Below, piece after piece: positions 35,301-45,829 of a DNA stretch of 64,000 nt. The DNA lies in NCBI GenBank assembly GCA_033439265.1, contig JAVTVX010000019.1, positions 69,501 through 133,500 on the forward strand, given 5' to 3'. Source of the DNA: Dillenia suffruticosa. Its lineage: Eukaryota; Streptophyta; Magnoliopsida; Dilleniales; Dilleniaceae. The notes below the pieces were generated by a model, which saw only the letters and a program-made list of their open reading frames with translations, had not been told where the DNA came from and made no database searches. Position 1 is the stretch's first letter; each line of letters starts with the position of its first letter. Made by a program: the position numbers and the translations under genes.

Positions 35301-36062
35301 TAAGAATTTGTGATGTAATTTTCTAATTGCTTTTATCTAATTGATTCCTTTTTTTGTTGAATTTGTTTATAAATGTCACGTTCTTTAACTGGGCATAATA
35401 ATGCACACTGTAACATGGGGAAACATAGGACTAGCCTTTGGAGAGTGTCTCAAAACGCATGTTAGAGTATTCTCAGATTGCATGTTTTTTGTGATGGGCA
35501 GGAGGGGGAAAAGTGAAAGAAAAGACATGATCCTTGGCTTACTCAAGAGTATTTAGCCTTATTAGCGGTGGACTAAGGCAGCAAAATTTCAATTTGGGTG
35601 AGGTTGGGCTTTGGTCTTACTGGCTTAACCTGTCACGACATCATGGAACCAATATTGAAAATAATGAGTATAATATAAGAAAAGACATGCTTTTTAAAGT
35701 TGTTTGTATTAAAGATGAAATTGCAGTAATAGTGTTAGCAAGGCATATATGCATTTAAATTTGGTGATCATCTGTCACTAGTCTTTTGCTTTTTATTGTG
35801 AAGGTTATGTGGCATCTTAAAATTCTTTGTCCCTTCAGAAATCCTATTCACTGTCACCACCTGATTTTTGAACAGTGGAGTCTACCCTATAGATGCGGTT
35901 CCACTGGAGTTGCAGGCCCAGAATACAAGTATAGAGAAGTCGTTGCCTCAATCACTCACAACTGAACTCAAAGCTGCGGCTCAAAATGTTAGAGCTGGAT
36001 ACTTGAGGATTTTAAGACTGTGTGTGTGTTTTTCCCAAGTAATTGAAGCTTCAAGGTGGTAA
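16971..36062 (+). CDS. KNL1: KNL1/SPC105 kinetochore scaffold protein, 16 exons
   Basis: KNL1 is the outer-kinetochore scaffold that joins the Mis12 and Ndc80 complexes and docks spindle-checkpoint proteins and PP1. Exons: 16971-17331, 18125-18762, 25258-26616, 26913-27287, 27400-27471, 27555-27635, 27813-27850, 27958-28045, 28131-28277, 30501-30692, 30778-30857, 30985-31057, 31136-31237, 31604-31709, 31925-32012, 35876-36062. They join in frame into 3987 nt, 1328 residues, TAA at 36060. RVSF (residues 34-37) fits the PP1-docking motif. The segment DVTMDSTAFSMHF (149-161) is the degenerate MELT-like motif of plant homologues. Residues 160-910 are long and disordered-looking, 920-1115 are helical and coiled-coil-like, and 1118-1328 match the C-terminal RWD region. 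All introns are GT-AG; the intron 3 donor (GTTATT) is weak, and exon 9 could instead end at 28266, which would break the frame. Introns 2, 9 and 15 are 6495, 2223 and 3863 bases. No defect is seen, so it is probably functional. Confidence 0.9.
17339..17370 (+). repeat. (CT)16 microsatellite in KNL1 intron 1
   Basis: Sixteen CT units begin two bases after the GTAAGT donor of exon 1. With the (CT)13 in the 5' leader, exon 1 is flanked by two polypyrimidine tracts. Confidence 0.95.
19820..19880 (-). repeat. Short RTE LINE 3'-end fragment
   Basis: ACAAACAACAACAAACTG followed by a degenerate AATCCCAAATTTTAGG matches, in reverse, the 3' end of plant RTE elements (GGGATTAAGGC then GTT repeats) seen more fully at 20045-20100. 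Only the tail is recognisable. Confidence 0.5.
20045..21415 (-). mobile_element. 5'-truncated RTE-type LINE, copy A, in KNL1 intron 2
   Basis: On the minus strand the 3' end reads GGGATTAAGGCTTTTGTTG and runs into ATT/GTT repeats at 20036-20090, the usual RTE tail. Upstream are decayed reverse-transcriptase segments matching copy B: the region at 20400-20700 corresponds to that copy's RIQMGWMKWRNTFGV segment at 21730-21910, and 21040-21110 to the FIDL-KAYD segment. The copy begins at about 21410 inside the region before the RT palm. Every frame is broken. It lies antisense to KNL1. Confidence 0.75.
21416..24610 (-). mobile_element. Near full-length degraded RTE-type LINE, copy B, in KNL1 intron 2
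   Basis: Reading the minus strand from 24610, the 5' region (GGTCGGTCCCAAACCCGGAT, then GGAGGGTTGCGGTAGG) is the leader typical of plant RTE elements. Endonuclease remnants follow (about 23560-24200), then the KESLWWNKKIQ segment (23248-23445), the VIGSDDIPIDIWKCL segment (22797-22979), the RT box HMVFIDL-KAYDK (about 22400-22480) and the RIQMGWMKWRNTFGVP segment (21728-21913). It ends with an ATT-repeat tail at about 21416-21428, abutting copy A head to tail. It contains a 90-bp internal tandem duplication and many stops. Confidence 0.82.
22423..22602 (-). repeat. 90-bp tandem duplication within LINE copy B
   Basis: ATCATATGCTTTTATTAGGTC at 22423 recurs at 22513 with one difference, and similarity continues through TAAATACCATATGTAAGTCC and AGTGCCTTTATCAAATGT, giving two units of about 90 bases. 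It repeats the RT box coding for FIDL-KAYD, so the duplication arose after or at the death of the element. Confidence 0.85.
29370..29960 (+). mobile_element. copia gag relic in KNL1 intron 9
   Basis: The open frame 29556-29954 gives LTYNDSIKTSFDTARHVELEDEW, the copia gag (UBN2) signature, preceded in other frames by QQVQVLIR-P and a decayed LRQLTIKFDT block. A zinc-knuckle-like region follows near 29830 but is frameshifted. It lies in the same orientation as KNL1. No LTRs were found, so only a gag fragment remains. Confidence 0.7.
32457..33075 (+). repeat. 241-bp tandem duplication in KNL1 intron 15
   Basis: Two nearly identical 241-base units (32457-32697 and 32698-32938) begin AATTGATACAATATGGAC and end GGAGAAAGGTTTAGA. 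A third, shortened and more diverged unit follows to about 33075. The first two differ at only a few positions. No coding content is seen. Confidence 0.9.
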
Positions 36063-37027
36063 AAGTTTTAAAGAGATCACCAGCAGTTTGGTTGAGAATG
36101 GTTGGTATGGCTTAACAACAACCTCTGTTATTATTAATACTTTAATACAAGGTTGTATATTCTAGGAAATTTGTACAATTGTATGGAAAATTTGAAAAAC
36201 AGATTTGTACTTACGTTGAGTATTAACAGAATGAGATAACTTTGTGTGCCTTCTGCCCCACTTGATAATAGGTGGACGAATGAAGAGTCAGTTTAGAAGC
36301 TGCCATCTACTCGTGAATTTGCTGCAAAGGTGTTTAAATGAAGTATGATTAGGATTGCTTAGAGTTGTCAGGTTATCTGTAAATGTTAGTTTGACTCCAG
36401 GCTATAGCATTGCAGTCATCTTATTCTCCCAAGTTTGCATATGATTGTTTTGTGCAATGAATGGGAGAGGTTGATCCAAACTTGTCTAACTTTTGGAAGT
36501 GATCGATTTGACCATTGTTGGGAATGGGGTTTTCAAGGAGCATGGTAAGTCTTTTGTTTAGGCATATAGCAGCTGCAACACTATCGTGCGTTGTGTTTGG
36601 GAAAGTGGTTTGTAGTGCAATATAATGAACAGTTACTCGCGTGTGGTGTGCCAAATGCCACCCTCTAATAGATGAATATCATGCTTATTTCACCACAAGC
36701 ACAATCTAATGTTGAGGTAATCTTTGCACACAAAAACCAAGTGATTTACAAAACGCCTACGAGGATTTGAAAAATACCTCAAATGAGACCAAAAATTGGA
36801 TCCGCCAACTAAAACCTAGTGATTCAGTGATATTATTCTACGCATTCTCACTGTTTTAAATGATTGTTTTGCTTGATGAAAAAAGCATTAATCCCAACAT
36901 AGGTGCTGATGAAAATGAACCTCAGTACGCTCAATACTTCTTGGTTGAACATCATGCAGATTTGATTTCTGATGGTTTGCACCCTGTTTCTCTCAGCTGT
37001 ACGCTACACGTACTTATCTCCATGCTT
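36063..37027. other. KNL1 3' UTR and convergent intergenic DNA
   Basis: Several TGTA-rich and AATAAT-like words at 36100-36240 could serve as plant polyadenylation signals for KNL1. The rest holds no recognisable gene. KNL1 (plus) and the ARM relic (minus) converge here. Confidence 0.5.
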
Positions 37028-39059
37028 TTATAAACCATACCCTGCAGTAATCTCCATACTTCTATGATCCATTTCCTGCAGTGACATCTTGGGAAAATCT
37101 CTAAGCAAGTCCAAAAGCATCCGATCTCTCTCCTGACCTCGAGGGGTACCCTCTGCAGTTAGTCGCAGCAAACCTGGGATTGTACCCTCTCTAAGGATGA
37201 GTTCTCTGTATTTACCATGGCCACTCCTACAGAGTGAACAAAGCCCCAACTGCATGCTCAGTGCTCACAAGAGAGCCCTCTTCAATGGTTCCAAGAAGGC
37301 TTAATATCCCACTATCCGAGTTAGAGATTGCAAGTTGACCTTCTTCACAATAAGATAGTATTTCAAGCGATGCCGTAGTTTTCTCAGCAAACTTGGAATA
37401 TTTCTTGCATTCTCTTTGGAGGTTGATGAGAGGAAGAACTGCTCTACAAGGGGAGGAATGGCCCCGGATGTTGCGAATTCGAACTTTATTCCTGGTTAAA
37501 CAAAGGATGAGATATGGAAAAAGGACTGACAACAAAGATCAAGGAACCTAACATGGATCCAACGCTGACTGCAAGCAGAAAGCATTTTGAATGAGCTTTC
37601 TGTTAGGCAAACAAGGTTTCACAAAGCTTGTCCCATCTAGCTGAAAAGTATCAGGAAATAAGATACATATTACACTAACAGATTAATACCAAATGGCATG
37701 GGTAAATCCTACTCTGCCACTACCCACATGATGAGCAGCCAAAGTAGATGAGAAACCAAAAATGTTGTATCCCGTATGATTTTTGCCTCGGAAGAGCTTT
37801 GACACCTAGGAAACCATTGCTGCAGATAAAAAAAACTCCAGGTTTCTAAAGAAACTATTTATCACCATTTTCCCAAACGCTGTTAACTGAAGCCACTTGG
37901 CATTAGACTCATCAATAACAATAACATGGCACCAAAATACCGAATTACTGAGAAAGCAACTTTTTCAAGGGGTAGATTGGGAAGTGAGCATGTTTTAGTT
38001 GTACATGTTATGTCCCCCATAACCCAATTCCATCCATGAGAATGCGGTGTATAAACATATAACTCTCCACTTTAGCAATCAAAAATCAAGTTCCTTAATA
38101 TGGTACTAGAACTAAAGCTCAAACCTGTTATGTCGGGCTCGCCTCGCCTCGCCTGCACTAGTCAAGTGTCCACAGAGTCCGTGGATTGGAAATCTACATA
38201 AAGGGGATGTTAAGTCCCACATCGGCTAAATTTACCAATCTAACACGGTGCAGTACATAGCCTCATCCTAGAAATTAGAATTTAAGGTAGGAATTAGGTA
38301 CTCTAGTTTGAGCTACCTGCCAAAACATGATTGCTGATCGATCATCACTCGTGTGTGTGAGACGGAGAGAAAAGAGAGTGTGCTTTGCCCTCCTAATGGA
38401 AACAGTATTATTTCTTTAATTATAAAAATGAAAAGGAAATACTAAAAGAATTATTTGCGAAGAGCAAAAGGTAAATAACAACTCTTTTTGGTTTTTTTTT
38501 TTGGGGGGGGGGCTAAGGGAAAGCTGCACCAACATCAATTTCTGCTTTTTAAAATCTCTTGTTTCAGTCTTCCATCTCTCAGTAGTCAATAACTTGATGT
38601 AAGGAACCTGAAATTGCAACAGTTACTACTTTTGACCTGGAACAATGAAGTGGTTCCACATACTCATGACAGATACAGCCATCAAGATTGGCACTGATAA
38701 AGAATTAAAAGAGTGAACAGATATAACTTGTTCCAGAAGGATGTAATGTAGGCAAAGAATTAAGAAAATTTAAGATAAGTCTATGTAGATTTGCCAAATA
38801 TTTTGGTTTTTGAAGAACAAATTTGTCTACACAGGTGAGGAAAGGAATGGACAAGATGTAACTATCAACAAATCGAAGCAAGGTTTTCAAAACTAGACCA
38901 ACCCCATCCCCTAAAACAAAAGAAAGTGCCCAACATGTAGAAGTGAAACAATGTTCTAGCTGTCCATGGTAGTCAACATGGAGTGTACGCCATACTAAAT
39001 TAGTATACAGATTCTTTGTGATATGAATTTCCTTGTACAAAAAGGAGTCTCTTTTAGTC

Positions 39060-39720
39060 CAAAGCAATATTGGACGAAAAGTAGTAAAAAGATAAGGCCT
39101 ATCTCTTACCCTTATTCCTAACAAATCACTAAAGTTTTAGCTAATAGGTTGCATATGGTGTTAAATGATATTCTTAAAAGTTTTCGATGCAGACTTAATT
39201 GATGATGAGGTTGTTGATCATGTTAAGAAGGATGATTGGGATATAGTTCTGAAATTAGTCTTACTTCTGATAAAGTTAGTTGCCCTTCCTAGATAATGTA
39301 GTAGAGAGCGAGGTTTTGGGATTCACTGGAGGAGATGGCTTGAGTTTGGCTAGTTTTTCTGTGTTCATTAATAGAGAGCCAAAAACTTGGTTTTCAGCCT
39401 CATGTTGGTTATGACAGTGGCGACCATTTTTCTCCTTTTCTTTTCACCCTGGCAGTAAAGCCTTTGAGTAGCTAGGTTGATTTAGAGAGAGGTTGTGCCA
39501 ATGCTTTCTTTGAACTCAAAGTGAAGGGAGAGGAGGTTATATTTCACATCTCTAGTTTGCTGATGATATTATCATCTTTCTTAGAGAGGATAGTAAGGGT
39601 TTTAAGAACATGATCACCTTACTTCATATCTTTAAGCGTCTCTGGGCTTGAGATGAATATGGCTACAAGTAGGCTTCTTGATATAAACGTGTGTAATGGG
39701 ATTCTTGATCATCTAGTGGG
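39060..39720 (+). mobile_element. L1-type LINE reverse-transcriptase relic
   Basis: The plus strand codes for KVLANRLHMVLNDILKSF near 39130, NREPKTWFSAS near 39370 and, at about 39540-39640, ISHL*FADDIIIFLREDSKG followed by a GFKNMITLLHIFKRLSGLEMN-like block. FADD is the catalytic palm box of plant L1-type LINEs. Stops and frameshifts abound. It lies in the large intron of the ARM relic, in the opposite orientation. Confidence 0.75.
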
Positions 39721-40235
39721 GATAATTAATTGTGCAAAGAGAGAGTGGCATAATGCTTAACAATATCACTTATTTTTACATTGCTCCATTGCACGAAATT
39801 GCCTATTTTGTTGTGTGTGATAATGAATTTCTTGTCCTGAAAGCTTCCCCCCCCCCCCTTCAAGAAATGTAATGATTGTATATTTTTAAATAATGCCAAA
39901 AAAAAATCTACTATGGATATGATGTGGGGGATAATAAAGATTAAGCAAAGCTGTGTTACAAAAATTATCATTTACATCACACCAACGATCACAACTATGG
40001 TTTGCTTTCCTCCTCTACTCTTAATTAATTCAAATGAACAACAAATCGCATCCTCTAAACATTCAACATATTCATTTCAATTAGTCATGGCGGAAGAGTA
40101 GGTCAAAAGAATGGAAGAAGATGGTTTACAATAACGCCCAAGAGAAGGGGAAAAAAAAGGAAAAGACCTAAAATCTAATATAAATAAGTTTGTTTCGATT
40201 CAAATATAAGTGAAGCGGAAATAAAAATACAGGAG

Positions 40236-40258
40236 GGAGAGAGAGAGAGAGAGAGAGC
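40236..40258. repeat. GA microsatellite at the ARM relic's exon 1 donor
   Basis: A GA run starts on the exon 1 boundary side and replaces the expected GT donor on the minus strand with GCTCTCTC. Confidence 0.8.
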
Positions 40259-40664
40259 CTTCCGTTGCGGACGGCGAGATTGAGAAGGGCGAGAAGAGAA
40301 GAATCAATGGCGTCGAGATTGGAAGAGGGAAGCATGAGGACGAGAGGCGGAATAACTCCCGCTGCTGCGAATCTCGATCGAGTCCTGAGAGACGAAGACG
40401 ATGGAGATGAAAAACAAGAGCTCCTCACAACCTTCGTATGTCTTTGGCTGCCTCGATTTGCGATTCCTCGTCCCCCTTTATCAGCTTCTCCGCTATTCAT
40501 CAAGCTCCCGACTGCGATTGCCTACTTCTGTCGCCCCATTTCTCCTCTTCTTCGTCTACTTCACCTTCACCCTCTTCTTTTCTTTCTGCTCCTGCTCTGC
40601 TTCGCTCTCCTCTTCTGGCCCCATCTTTCTCTCCCTCTATCGTTTCTCATTTTTTCAATCAATG

Positions 40665-40953
40665 TATTAGTTTAGAATGCCCACGAGGGGCATTTTAGAC
40701 ATTTGCAATAGAATTTTTCCTGTCACAATAATCGCCCGGCTAAGGGTTGCGGCGTTATGATATAGTGGTGGTGATTCGATTAACAACGTGATCACCATCC
40801 CGACCTCGAGATCCGATCGAGGGACGTTCGATTGATCTTTTGGAGACTCTACACATTCGAGGTATTTATATCCTATACCCGATCTATATTTATTTTTCCA
40901 AAAATTTTTCGAATGCTTCCGCTGCATGTGAATCGAATCAATTAATTACAACA
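40665..40953 (+). repeat. 5' LTR of copia element, internally deleted
   Basis: The LTR is 289 bp, against 502 bp for its partner. It starts TATTAGTTTAGAATGCCC and ends TTAATTACAACA. The 213-bp difference is one clean gap after TTTGCAATA, corresponding to about 47011-47223 of the 3' LTR. Confidence 0.9.
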
Positions 40954-40966
40954 TTGGTATCAGAGC
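40954..40966 (+). promoter_or_regulatory. Primer-binding site of copia element
   Basis: TTGGTATCAGAGC begins at the base after the LTR end. TGGTATCAGAGC is the initiator-methionine-tRNA primer site of plant copia elements, and it is perfectly preserved. Confidence 0.92.
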
Positions 40967-41519
40967 CATACATTGGATTATTAAAAAAAAAATTCAGATT
41001 TAATTTTAGGGTATAAAATTTGAGATTCGGATCACGGATGAATTTCGTGAATCTGAAAGCACCACGGTATTACCCATGATCCGTAGAACACGAAAATAAT
41101 TTTTTTGAAATTTTCTGAGCACGTTTAGGCAAAGAAAATTCCAGTTGAAAGTTTCGGCCGTGAATAGTGATCGAACCATTCAACCCCAGATTTATCGAGT
41201 TTTAGGGCAAATCAATGCATGAAAATCATAAATCCGTGTTTCTTGTTTCATGCTCTTCTATTTGAAATAGATATATTGCATATTATTGTGGCCGAAAAAT
41301 AGGGTTTCAAAATTGACCGTGGAGGGCTAGAATTTTGGATCCAAAATACGCTGAGATTAAGGCTTAATTATTCCAAAAATCGAGTCAATGATGCTTGGAA
41401 TAAATTGGAATAAGAGATTTCCTAAAAAACACCGGTCAAAAATAAACCGGAAATGGGTTTTCGGCATCCGGGTCGAAAGACCCGGTTATAGAAAAATTCG
41501 GGTAAAGACGAAGAGCTCC

Positions 41520-41905
41520 GACCCTAAGGCGCGTGCGCCTCACGTGCGCTGAGGCACGTCAGCAGGGAACAACAGGCGCGTGAGATTGACGCGCAGGTAG
41601 GCGCGTGAACCGCCTGGGGGTCATCTGGGTCGGTTATGACCCGGACACGTGTCCCTGACCCGGACAGACCCAATAGGGTCGGTCTTGACCGTTGACCGAC
41701 CCTGTCAGAACACGGCTCGGCGAGTATGATGTGCGCTGCGACAGGGCGCGCGTGAGCCGAGCCGCACCAGACGCGTGGCGGCGTGTGAGTGGCGCGCCGC
41801 GCGTCTGGCGCGTGGCCCAAGCAACTAGTGGTGCGTGGAGGCGCGTGACACCCCAACGGCACGTGGAGGCGAGTGGGACCTCCGGCGGCTCGTCAGGTTG
41901 TTAGG
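41520..41905 (+). other. GC- and CpG-rich block in the copia leader
   Basis: About 385 bases are far richer in GC and CpG than anything around them, with repeated GGCGCGTG / GCGCGTG words. Frames are open on both strands (for example 41524-41862 minus, 41692-41904 plus) only because stop codons are scarce in such sequence. No protein is recognised. The rest of the element is AT-rich. Confidence 0.8.
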
Positions 41906-44900
41906 AATTGAAATTTTTTCAATTTTTTGAGGGTTCTACGTCCATAAAAGTGATTTTTGTGGGTTTTTGTATACCGAATCCTAATCTAAATGGTGAGATA
42001 TGATCCCAAATTGTGGTGTATGGTGTCTGTTGATTCATACGCTCGTCTTGGAGTCTGTATTTGAATTATTTGAGTTTTGTTGATTCATAAGGTGCACAAA
42101 ATGTGATACTAAACATCACAAGTCACGCTTATTTCTTTGACTGCTTCTAAAATTATCGTATTGGATCTTTGCAAGGGGGATAAAATTGAATGGTGATAAT
42201 TTTGAGATTTTTCACCGGTAGATTCAATTTATCCTCGAGGGACAAGATTTAATTAAATTCTAAAGCCTGAGATAGTGGACTCCGGGGAGGGTACCATACC
42301 TCAGAGAGATGGGATTATGAGACATTACGTACATGGAAGAGGAATAATGGTCAAGTTAGGGCAATTCTCCTAAATAGCATGCACGATAATGTAATCCCAG
42401 TCTATAAGTGATATCCTACTGCTTTATCGGTTTGGCTCACCCTATAAAGAGCATTGTGGTGCTCTTGCAAATCCTGAGATGGGGATAGACTTATTAGTGT
42501 AATAACTTATAAGAAAATGGTTGATCATACGATGATATAACATTCAATGAAAATGTCGAGTATGGTCGCCGAGTTGGGGAATGTGACCGAGCTCATTTCG
42601 GATATTTTTTCTTGTACTGATTGCGATCCAGTTCTTTACCTGATTCATGAGAAATCATGAAAGTCTATTTTACATACGACGAAACTATTCGTACTTTCAC
42701 TAATGTAAATAGGCACAGTGAGCTCGAGTAGAAGTATCTAGAGACGAGTAGACCATTCTCGGGTCATGCTTATGCGGAGGAGTCGAGCAAGGACTCCTGT
42801 GGGACTCGAGATTCAGGTAAGAAGAAAACAATCGAGAAAACCTATAATATTAATGCGCGGCGAGAAAGAGTTGAATACGACCAAGGTGTAGTGTTACATC
42901 TGTAGTAGACTTGGTGATTTCGCTCGTGAGTGCAACGAGTGAAAATTAACTCTTTCTTCTTTACGTAGTTTGAGTTACTCTCTGTTTTCTCTCCTTCGTG
43001 AATTGTGAACACGAGAGCAACCGACTACGTAGCTCAAGATAGGAGCATGCTTATATAGTTCCGCTTAGTAAGTCCTCAAGTAGGAGGATTTACGTACAGA
43101 AATGGAGCGTTTGTCGACATCAGAGGGAGTAGCACTTGCAACTTGGAGTTGCAAAGTTGCTAAACTCTGTACGTCATTTACGCTTCGGATGTTCGACGGA
43201 ACTTGATTTCAGTTTAGGATATGCTCTGTTAATTTAGAGATTTTATAATTTCCATTTATTACGACAATACTTTGATTGGTTTTATTTTGGTCCGTGAGGG
43301 ACTATATGCACTGGAAGTGATTCCTTTCAATGGTATTTCTTGTTATCCTCTTAGTGTGTGAGAGGATGAACCGGTTAGCAGTGAGTGGTCTGTAGGGTCT
43401 GCTAACCAGTCTTGCTTAAATGGCAAACTTATAAGAAAACCATTCGACAATGCAATGAGGGCTGGGACTCTATTACAGTCAAATCATTCCGACATCTATG
43501 GCCTTATAAACGTGAGAACCTGAAATGATGTTGGGTACTCTAATACGTTTATAGATAATTACACGCGTTTTGGTTACGTTTATCTGATCTCGCACAATTC
43601 TGAAGCATTGAGATGCTTCAGGAGGTTTACTAGCGAGATTGAGAATCAGTAAGACTTGAAAGTGGAGACTCTCAGAACCGAACGAGAGTGCAAGTATTTG
43701 TTTGAAGAACTTTCTTTCAAGAAGGGTATTGCGAGAAACTGACTATTCCTTGCTACTCAGTGGAGTAGAGTAGCTGTGAGAGAGGAATATGACTTTGTTT
43801 GAGACGGTGAGGCCGATGATGGCGCAAACCAATTGACTCGTTTCCCATTAGGGAGATTCGTTATTGGTTGCAGCTTACGTTCTCAATCCTGTTCTATAGA
43901 AGTTCGCGGTCAGTACTCCATATGAGTTTTGGACAGGGAGGCAGCCTTGACTTTAGCCATTTGAGATTATGGGGTTGTGTCGCGTATGTTCACTATTTTT
44001 TGCATTTATACGGCGAGTTAGGCCTCCGAGAAAATAGATGTATTTCTATGAGATACTCAGAACACTCCCGGGGGTTGTGTCTAATAAGCATATAGATGGC
44101 ACCCTAAACCCTATGAGAGATGAAATCAATTGGGACTTTACCTTCTATGGATGGATGAGCCTAGTGGTTGGCTAATCCTAGTGGCAGGATCCAAGAATCC
44201 ATTACGGATCTCCGTCCGAGTGGGAGCGATCCATCTAGAGGTAAAAAGGTTTCCCCTCCTCTTAAGAGTAGTCGAGGACACGTACCTAACCGTCGCTTCC
44301 CGATTAAGGGAGAGGCTCTTAATGTGACTCTTGAGGATTACGAGAAATCTTTTAACGATCCTTGAGGTTCTTGAGGGTTCTGTGGAGAACCATTGATTAA
44401 AGGCCATGGATAAAAGGAGTTGATGAGAATTAACGGGATCTAAGATCTAGTTAATTTGTCTGAGGGTAGTAGGGCCATTGGGAACATGTGGGTTCTCAAC
44501 ATCAAGAAAAAGGCCGACGGATCGGTGTTGAGGTATAAGGCCTGTCTGATAACCATGGGTTACTCAGACTAAAGGCGAGATTACCTCGATCCGTTTACTT
44601 TTAACAATTGTCGTCGATATGATATGAATCTGGAGTAGACCAGATGAACATTGACACTGTTCTCCTGAGTGGGAATTTTGGATAAGGAGATCCACAAGGA
44701 ACAGCCATCTGACTTTATTCCTATAGATCAGGATGATAAGGCCCATTGACTTCGGAAGTCGACATGCGACCTTAATCATCAATCCAGGCAGTGGCGCTTG
44801 AGATTTCACTAGGAGGTGATATCTCACGTTTTAGTGATGATCGAGGAGGATCATCGTGCATACCTTTTACGTTCTTGTGATCATGTCCTTATGTAAATGA

Positions 44901-45829
44901 CAGTCTGTTGATTGGGAACAATAGAAAGTATCTCATGACCACGATGACATGGACATTGTCGAGTCTTGATGTGAAGGACATGGGTGACACTCAGTTCTTC
45001 CTCGAAGTTAAGATCTAGAGGAATCGCTCGAAACAGGTGTTGACTCATTCACAGGAGTCCAACATCAAGGAAGTTCTCGAGCACTTCGAGAAGATCGACT
45101 ACGACCCTAAAGATACTCTTATTGCTAAAAGGTTAAACGCTAATTCTTGACATATGCCTTAAGACTCAGTAAAGGGCAATGGAAATGAGTAGAGTCCCTT
45201 GTACCGGTGCAATGAGTACCCTGATGTACGCAGTGTCGCGTACACGATCAAACATTTGCTTTGCAATCAATATGGTAATTAGGTATCGATCGAATTCTAG
45301 AGAGGATCATTGGAGAGCATTGAAAGGATTCTAAGATATCTCGAGAGAACTGCGGACCTCTTCTTGTGTTACGAAGGAGGTGATTTGCATCTTGTTGGGT
45401 ATTCAGATACCAACTGAGTTGGTGATCTGAATGTATGCAAATCAATATAAGGTTTTGCTGTCTTGGAGTAGTAAGAAGCAAACCTACATATCTCTATCTA
45501 CGATAGAGGCTGAGCTTGTGGTACACTCAGTTGCAGTTTAAGAGAGTGTTTGGCTCTAGAAATTTCCGGATCACTTAGGGGTTGCGGCAAACAGTGGGAG
45601 GCCAGTGATGATTTATTAAGAAAATCAGGTCGCCCTTGACCACACTTGAGACCCTAAGTATCAGTAAGTCTAAACACATTGATACTTAATACTACATTAT
45701 GAGATACATCACCAAGTAGGGTGAAGTAACAAATTAAGTATATTACTATACAGCACGTTGGCTGATCCCTTCAATAAACCCATTATGAGAGATTCATGTA
45801 TGAGATATAGGAATCATAGGGTTTGTATG

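Larger units (their letters stand above)
37028..40496 (-). pseudogene. ARM-repeat protein relic (PUB/VAC8-like ARM family)
   Basis: Two exon remnants are visible on the minus strand. Exon 1 (about 40496-40259) codes for IAEKLIKGDEESQIEAAKDI, then after a 1-base frameshift AAGVIPPLVLMLPSSNLDA and SSLLALLNLAVRN. Exon 2 (37491-37028) starts NKVRI, shifts frame into TSGAIPPLVE, then jumps to LPLINLQRECKKYSKFAEKT, so roughly 80-90 codons of ARM repeats typical of the family are gone. Another frameshift with a premature TAG follows VGALFTL; the next frame gives KYRELILREGTIPGLLRLTA, and the C-terminus is shortened again after LLDLLRD. The exon 1 donor position reads AG|GCTCTC in a GA/CT repeat instead of GT. 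The exon 2 acceptor (TTTAACCAG) is intact. The family consists of cytosolic or nuclear ARM proteins related to plant U-box ligases. I infer a non-functional relic. Confidence 0.8.

Noticed and set aside
38180-38350. GTTAAGTCCCACATCGGCTA, resembling the start of small plant LTR elements (TRIM-like)
   Set aside because: No matching second terminus, primer site or target duplication could be found nearby.
38705-39124. Minus-strand 139-codon open frame
   Set aside because: No recognisable motif, and it overlaps the start of the L1 relic on the opposite strand; probably chance within the ARM relic's intron.
41524-41904. Minus-strand 112-codon and plus-strand 70-codon frames with Arg/Ala-rich peptides
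   Set aside because: They sit in the CpG-rich leader of the copia element and reflect scarcity of stops, with no homology I recognise.
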